DNA of 9,680 nucleotides from positions 1 to 9,680 of the forward strand of contig JBFOMB010000004.1 of the NCBI GenBank assembly GCA_040830545.1, written 5' to 3'. Position 1 is the stretch's first letter. The number at the start of each line of letters is the position of its first letter. The notes beneath the pieces were generated by a model. The model was not told the DNA's origin and did no database searches. It was given only the letters and a program-made list of their open reading frames with translations. The stretch is from HXMU1420-2 sp040830545 (GTDB lineage Bacteria; Pseudomonadota; Alphaproteobacteria; Rhodobacterales; Rhodobacteraceae). Below are positions 5,889-9,680 of the stretch, in pieces. The translations under genes and the position numbers were made by a program.

Positions 5889-7072
5889 ATGATGGCTCCG
5901 AGGGTGACGACCAGCGCCAAGGCCGACAGGATCAGACCCAGCGCCGGGATGGCGGGGCTGATGCGGAAATCGGCCTGAGGCACGCGGCGTTTCAGCAGGA
6001 TCAGGGACAGGTTCACCAGTACGAAAACAGAGAGCAGGATGGCCGACGTCACCTCGGCCAATACCGCAACGCGCAGGGTGAGCGCGGCAAGGATGACGCA
6101 GAGGCCGATCAGGCAGGTGGCCAGCACCGGTGTGCCGAACCGGGCATGGGCGCGGTGGAACATGGCTAGTGTCGGGCTACGCGCGCCAAGGCCATAAAGC
6201 ACGCGGGACGCCATGACGATCTGCGCCAACACGCCGTTCAGCGCGGCAAAGACAGCAATGGCCGACAGGAACCGCGCATCCCCGCCGCGCGCGGCCTGCC
6301 AGACAAGCGCCAGCGGGCTTTCGCTGTGCGCAAGATGGGCCATGGGCACAACGCGCACTGTCGCAAAGGCCACCAGCGCATAGATCAGCGTGGTCAGGCC
6401 CAATGATGTCAGGATCGCGATGGGCAACGTACGCGAAGGCCGCTCGACCTCTTCTGCCATGTTGACGATGTCTTCGAACCCGATAAACGCGAAGAAGGCC
6501 AGAACCGCGCCGGATGCCACACCGGACCAGACCAAGGCGGGTGGTGCGGACCATTCGGCCACCGGTTCGCCCGTCAGGCCGGCCCACACGACCAGCCCCA
6601 GACCAGCCAACTCGATCAAGGTAAAGACGGCGACCAGTGCAAGGCTCTCCAACGCACCAGCCACGGCTACGGCGATCAGGGCAAGGCCCAAGCCCAGCGT
6701 CGCGATCCAAGGCGCGATTTCCACTGTCTGGCTGAGATACCCTACCCCGCCGCGCAAAACCGCACCGGCAGACACCGTGCCCGCCGCGACAATGGCCAAC
6801 CCGACAAGGATGGCGAGTGCGTTCGAATTGAGGCCGGTGCCCACATAGGCGGCCTCCCCTGCTGCTTCGGGCAGGCGGGTGGAAAACTCTGCATAGCTCA
6901 GCGCCGTGGGTGCAGCGATCAAGCCCGCGACCAGAAAAGCCAACGGAGCCCAAAGCCCCGCATTCCCGGCCACAGCCCCAACCAGAACATAGATGCCTGC
7001 CCCCACCATGACGCCAACGCCATAGGCGGTCAGCAGTCCCGGTCCGATGCGGCGTTTGAGTGACTCTGCCAT
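5885..7072 (-). CDS. APC-superfamily amino-acid permease
   Basis: An inner-membrane transporter of the amino acid-polyamine-organocation superfamily. With the start used here it has 395 residues and about 11-12 hydrophobic segments, slightly short for the family. Diagnostic features: RIGPGLLTAYGVGVMVGAGI near residues 8-27 (unwound helix 1, where the family binds the substrate backbone); a Pro-rich helix 2 ending LSYAEFSTRLPEAAGEAAYV near 58-77; AFFAFIGFEDIVNMAEEVERP at 192-212, the helix 6 signature; and NGVLAQIVMASRVLYGLGA near 279-297. The substrate cannot be read from the sequence. The ATG at 7072 is supported by AAGGGG 7 bases upstream and by family alignment. An alternative GTG at 7198 overlaps the murC stop and would add 42 residues unlike the family. 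The gene lies between murC and DUF2484, and uptake of a peptidoglycan-related amino acid is only a guess from this context. Confidence 0.9.
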   Translation of the reverse strand: MAESLKRRIGPGLLTAYGVGVMVGAGIYVLVGAVAGNAGLWAPLAFLVAGLIAAPTALSYAEFSTRLPEAAGEAAYVGTGLNSNALAILVGLAIVAAGTVSAGAVLRGGVGYLSQTVEIAPWIATLGLGLALIAVAVAGALESLALVAVFTLIELAGLGLVVWAGLTGEPVAEWSAPPALVWSGVASGAVLAFFAFIGFEDIVNMAEEVERPSRTLPIAILTSLGLTTLIYALVAFATVRVVPMAHLAHSESPLALVWQAARGGDARFLSAIAVFAALNGVLAQIVMASRVLYGLGARSPTLAMFHRAHARFGTPVLATCLIGLCVILAALTLRVAVLAEVTSAILLSVFVLVNLSLILLKRRVPQADFRISPAIPALGLILSALALVVTLGAII

Positions 7073-7085
7073 GTGCACACCCCTT

Positions 7086-7112
7086 CTCTCTGCCCGCAAG
7101 TCTGGCAGAGAG
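7086..7112 (-). promoter_or_regulatory. Perfect hairpin next to the permease ribosome-binding site
   Basis: CTCTCTGCC (7086-7094) and GGCAGAGAG (7104-7112) form perfect 9-base arms around a 9-base loop. On the minus strand the hairpin ends directly before AAGGGG (7085-7080), the probable Shine-Dalgarno site of the permease. A U-G pair at 7085/7113 could extend it. No T-run follows, so a rho-independent terminator after murC is unlikely. Modulation of ribosome access, partial transcript attenuation or mRNA stability are the more natural readings; none is shown. Confidence 0.55.
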
Positions 7113-7114
7113 GA

Positions 7115-7134
7115 TGCGAAAACGCTTTGTCGCA
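7115..7134. promoter_or_regulatory. Imperfect 20-base palindrome, operator-like
   Basis: The half-sites TGCGAAAACG and CTTTGTCGCA are inverted copies matching at 8 of 10 positions, with perfect outer TGCGA/TCGCA arms. It lies just upstream of the hairpin in the murC-permease spacer. Shape and length recall operators of dimeric helix-turn-helix repressors. I found no convincing promoter around it: a TTGACC at 7171-7166 on the minus strand has no matching -10 box. It may therefore be chance. Confidence 0.3.
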
Positions 7135-7194
7135 GATCAAAAACCGCGTCCTGACGGATCGCCCCGGTCAACCAGGTGGAAGAGATCAGCGCGC

Positions 7195-8601
7195 TCACTC
7201 AGCCTCCTCGGTCAATCGCGTCGGCAGATTGTTGGCCCATGCGCTGATCGACCCGGCCCCCAGGCAGACCACCATGTCCCCCGGCCGCGCCTGTTCACGC
7301 ACCAGCCGGACCAGATCGTCCTCGTTCAGGATCGCGCGGGCGTGGCGGTGACCGTGCCGGATCAGCCCCGCAACCAGATCATCGCGGCTGGCCCCTTCAA
7401 TCGGGGTCTCGCCAGCGGCGAAGACTTCGGCAATTGCGACAACATCCGCCTCGTTGAAACAGGAACAGAAATCCTCGAACAGGCTCGACAGGCGGGAATA
7501 GCGGTGCGGTTGATGTATCGCGATCACGCGTCCCTCGGTCGCCTGCCGCGCGGCCTTGAGCACGGCGGCGATTTCCACAGGGTGATGGCCGTAGTCGTCG
7601 ATGATGGTCACCCCGTCAACTTCGCCCACGCGGGTAAAGCGTCGGTTGACGCCGCCGAACTTTGCCAGTGCTTCGCGAATTTGCGCGTGAGACATGCCCA
7701 GATGCCGGGCCACGGCCACCGCAGACAGGGCATTGGAGACGTTGTGGTCCCCGGGCATGGGCAGGGTGCAGCCCTCGATCACCGCGTCCTCACCCTGCAG
7801 AACAACGTCGAAATGCGCCACGCCCGCCTTGTAGGTAAGGTTGGTCGCGCGCACGTCGGCCTGCGTGTTAAACCCGTAGGTGACAATGCGACGATCCGTG
7901 ATCCGCCCGACCAGCGCCTGCACCTCGGGGTGGTCGGTGCAACAGACGGCAAGGCCATAAAACGGGATGTTGGAGACAAAATCGTAAAACCCCTGCCGTA
8001 GGTTTTCGATGGTGCCCCAATGTTCCATATGCTCAGGATCAATATTGGTGACGATGGCCACAGTCGCAGGCAGGCGGTTGAAGGTGCCGTCGCTTTCATC
8101 CGCCTCGACCACCATCCACTCGCCGTCCCCCACACGGGCGTTCGAGCCATAAGCGTGGATGATGCCACCATTCACAACGGTCGGATCCAGTTGCCCATGA
8201 TCCAGCACGGCAGCAACCATGGTGGTCGTTGTCGTTTTTCCATGCGTCCCCGCCACGGCCACGTTGGACTTGAGCCGCATAAGCTCCGCCAGCATTTCGG
8301 CCCGGCGCACGACGGGCAGGCCACGATGGCGCGCCTCGTCCAGTTCGGGATTGCCGGGTTTGATGGCGGAGGAGATGACAACAACCTCTGCATGTTCCAG
8401 GTTCTCGGCCCGCTGGCCTTCGAAGATGGTCGCGCCAAGACCCGCCAGACGCTCGGTGATCTTTGACGATTTCAGGTCGGAGCCTTGAACCGTGTAGCCG
8501 TGGTTCAACAACACTTCGGCGATGCCCGACATGCCGATGCCACCAATGCCGACAAAATGGATCGGGCCGACGTCGCCAGGAAGTTTCGTGGCAGGGTTCA
8601 T
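7195..8601 (-). CDS. murC: UDP-N-acetylmuramate--L-alanine ligase MurC
   Basis: MurC is the cytoplasmic ATP-dependent ligase that adds L-alanine to UDP-MurNAc, the first amino acid of the peptidoglycan stem peptide. It has 468 residues, standard for the family. Domains in order: a Rossmann-like UDP-binding domain with HFVGIGGIGMSGIAEVL near residue 15; the ATPase core with the P-loop GTHGKTTTT at 118-126, EADESDG at 166-172 and NIDPEHMEHW at 186-195; then GDHNVSNALSAVAVARHLG at 284-302, GGVNRRF near 316-322 and DDYGHHP at 335-341. The C-terminal domain follows with HQPHRYSRL and LGAGSISAWA. All expected motifs are intact. The ATG at 8601 overlaps the murG TGA (ATGA), with AAGGA about 6 bases upstream. 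The stop lies within GAGTGAG, where a GTG opens the extended permease frame. Confidence 0.97.
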   Translation of the reverse strand: MNPATKLPGDVGPIHFVGIGGIGMSGIAEVLLNHGYTVQGSDLKSSKITERLAGLGATIFEGQRAENLEHAEVVVISSAIKPGNPELDEARHRGLPVVRRAEMLAELMRLKSNVAVAGTHGKTTTTTMVAAVLDHGQLDPTVVNGGIIHAYGSNARVGDGEWMVVEADESDGTFNRLPATVAIVTNIDPEHMEHWGTIENLRQGFYDFVSNIPFYGLAVCCTDHPEVQALVGRITDRRIVTYGFNTQADVRATNLTYKAGVAHFDVVLQGEDAVIEGCTLPMPGDHNVSNALSAVAVARHLGMSHAQIREALAKFGGVNRRFTRVGEVDGVTIIDDYGHHPVEIAAVLKAARQATEGRVIAIHQPHRYSRLSSLFEDFCSCFNEADVVAIAEVFAAGETPIEGASRDDLVAGLIRHGHRHARAILNEDDLVRLVREQARPGDMVVCLGAGSISAWANNLPTRLTEEAE

Positions 8602-9680
8602 TTGTCGTCCTTTCCGGCCAGCCCTTCGACCAATGCGACCAGCCGGTCGGTGGCGTCGGGGGCCCCGACCTGCAACGCGGCCTGCGCCATGGTGGCGGCG
8701 GCATTGGGGTCAGTCAGTAGTGTTTCAACATGGTCGCGCAGCGCTTCGGGAGTGAAGCGCGTTTCAGGCATCAGGATGGCAGCCCCGGCCTCGACCAACC
8801 CACGCGCGTTGGCGGTCTGGTGGTCACCTGTCGCGATGGCCAGCGGCACGAGGATCGAGGGGCGGCCAATGACAGTCAGATCTGCGATGGAAGATGCACC
8901 CGCCCGCGAGATAACCACTTGGGCGGTGGCCATGCGGTCCGGCACATCCTTGAAAAAGGGTTGCACCTCGGCCCGGATACCGTGATTGGCATAGTGATCC
9001 GCGACCCGCTGCTGATCTTCTTCGCGGGCCTGTTGGCTGACATGCAGCCGCTTCGTAATCGCCTCGGGCAAGGCCGAAAGGGCCTGCGGCACGGTGTCAG
9101 AGAGGATTCGCGCGCCTTGGCTGCCTCCGATGACGAGGATGTTCAGTGTCCCATCGCCCGGCGGCGTGTAAGGCGCAGCCGCCTTCTCCAACACAGCCTT
9201 GCGCACAGGGTTGCCCACGTGCGATCCCTTGGCGCTGTCGGGCAGGTCGGTTGGCCACACACCACAGGCCACATGGGCCACGCGCGGTGCAAACAGGCGG
9301 TTCACCCGCCCCAGAACACCGTTTTGTTCGTGGAGCATTCGAGGCAAGCCCATAAGCCACGCCGCACCCAGCGCCGGGATGGTGGGATATCCGCCAAAGC
9401 CGACCACCACATCAGGGCGATCCTTGCGCATGGAGCGGCGCGCGCCCAGGACGCCAGCCAATACGCGCGGGCCGACCATCAGTTTGGCCAACACACCGCC
9501 GCGCGAAAACGTGGCGCTTTGCACCTCTTCAATTTGGGTGGAATGGGGGAACCCGCCCGTATAGCGCGCGCCGCGAGCATCCGTCGACAGCTTGACCCGC
9601 CAGCCCTTGCGCAACATCGCCTCGGCCAAGGCTTGCGCTGGAAACATGTGACCGCCTGTGCCACCTGCGGCGATCAACAG
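8598..9680 (-). CDS. murG: Undecaprenyl-PP-MurNAc-pentapeptide GlcNAc transferase MurG (5' end outside window)
   Basis: MurG is a membrane-associated GT-B glycosyltransferase that transfers GlcNAc from UDP-GlcNAc to lipid I, making lipid II. About 360 codons are visible. The first in-window codons read LLIAAGGTGGHMFPAQALAE, the family's N-terminal glycine-rich loop, so only a few residues including the initiator are missing; the TTG at 9677 is an internal Leu codon. Further motifs: VVGFGGYPTIPALGAAWL near residue 93, MLHEQNGVLGRVNRLFAP near 115, VGNPVRKAV near 155, GGSQGAR near 185, and the donor-binding region VVISRAGASSIADLTVIGRP followed by GDHQTANARGLVEAGAA. The stop overlaps the murC start, so the two are translationally coupled. 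Nothing looks damaged. Confidence 0.97.
   Translation of the reverse strand: MLIAAGGTGGHMFPAQALAEAMLRKGWRVKLSTDARGARYTGGFPHSTQIEEVQSATFSRGGVLAKLMVGPRVLAGVLGARRSMRKDRPDVVVGFGGYPTIPALGAAWLMGLPRMLHEQNGVLGRVNRLFAPRVAHVACGVWPTDLPDSAKGSHVGNPVRKAVLEKAAAPYTPPGDGTLNILVIGGSQGARILSDTVPQALSALPEAITKRLHVSQQAREEDQQRVADHYANHGIRAEVQPFFKDVPDRMATAQVVISRAGASSIADLTVIGRPSILVPLAIATGDHQTANARGLVEAGAAILMPETRFTPEALRDHVETLLTDPNAAATMAQAALQVGAPDATDRLVALVEGLAGKDDK

Noticed and set aside
7143..7171. Promoter for the permease starting from TTGACC
   Set aside because: The -35-like box is good, but at 16-18 bases spacing only GC-rich sequence (CGCGGT) is present, with no -10 match.
7060..8001. Plus-strand open frame of 313 codons opposite murC
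   Set aside because: It lies antisense to an intact murC with all family motifs; its translation is His/Arg/Pro-rich and has no recognisable domain, typical of antisense shadow frames in GC-rich DNA.

Overview
The window is a stretch of the division and cell wall (dcw) cluster of an alphaproteobacterium, most likely a member of the Rhodobacterales (Roseobacter group). Reasons: the order murG-murC-[DUF2484 membrane proteins]-murB-ddl-ftsQ-ftsA, the DUF2484 family itself (from memory, largely confined to that order and found beside murB), the high GC content, and frequent GTG starts. Every gene I can support lies on the minus strand, so transcription runs from position 9680 towards position 1.

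In transcription order: murG (its first few codons lie outside the window) and murC, joined by an ATGA overlap; an APC-superfamily amino-acid permease after a 122-base spacer carrying a perfect hairpin and an operator-like palindrome; two tandem DUF2484 membrane proteins, each joined to its upstream gene by a 4-base overlap; a third small membrane protein overlapping the second; an unrecognised protein of about 501 residues, encoded in DNA that looks lower in GC; then murB, ddl, ftsQ and the first half of ftsA, which runs off the window at position 1.

The conserved genes cover the last cytoplasmic steps of peptidoglycan precursor synthesis (MurB makes UDP-MurNAc, MurC adds L-Ala, Ddl makes D-Ala-D-Ala, MurG makes lipid II) and the start of divisome assembly (FtsQ, FtsA). 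The roughly 3.6 kb between murC and murB is the unusual part. It holds five non-dcw genes, four of them membrane proteins, packed tightly enough to suggest co-transcription. No intergenic gap exceeds about 125 bases. I saw no tRNA, rRNA, insertion sequence, CRISPR array or phage gene. The most interesting items are the uncharacterised 501-residue gene, the permease with its structured leader, and a candidate promoter upstream of ddl.
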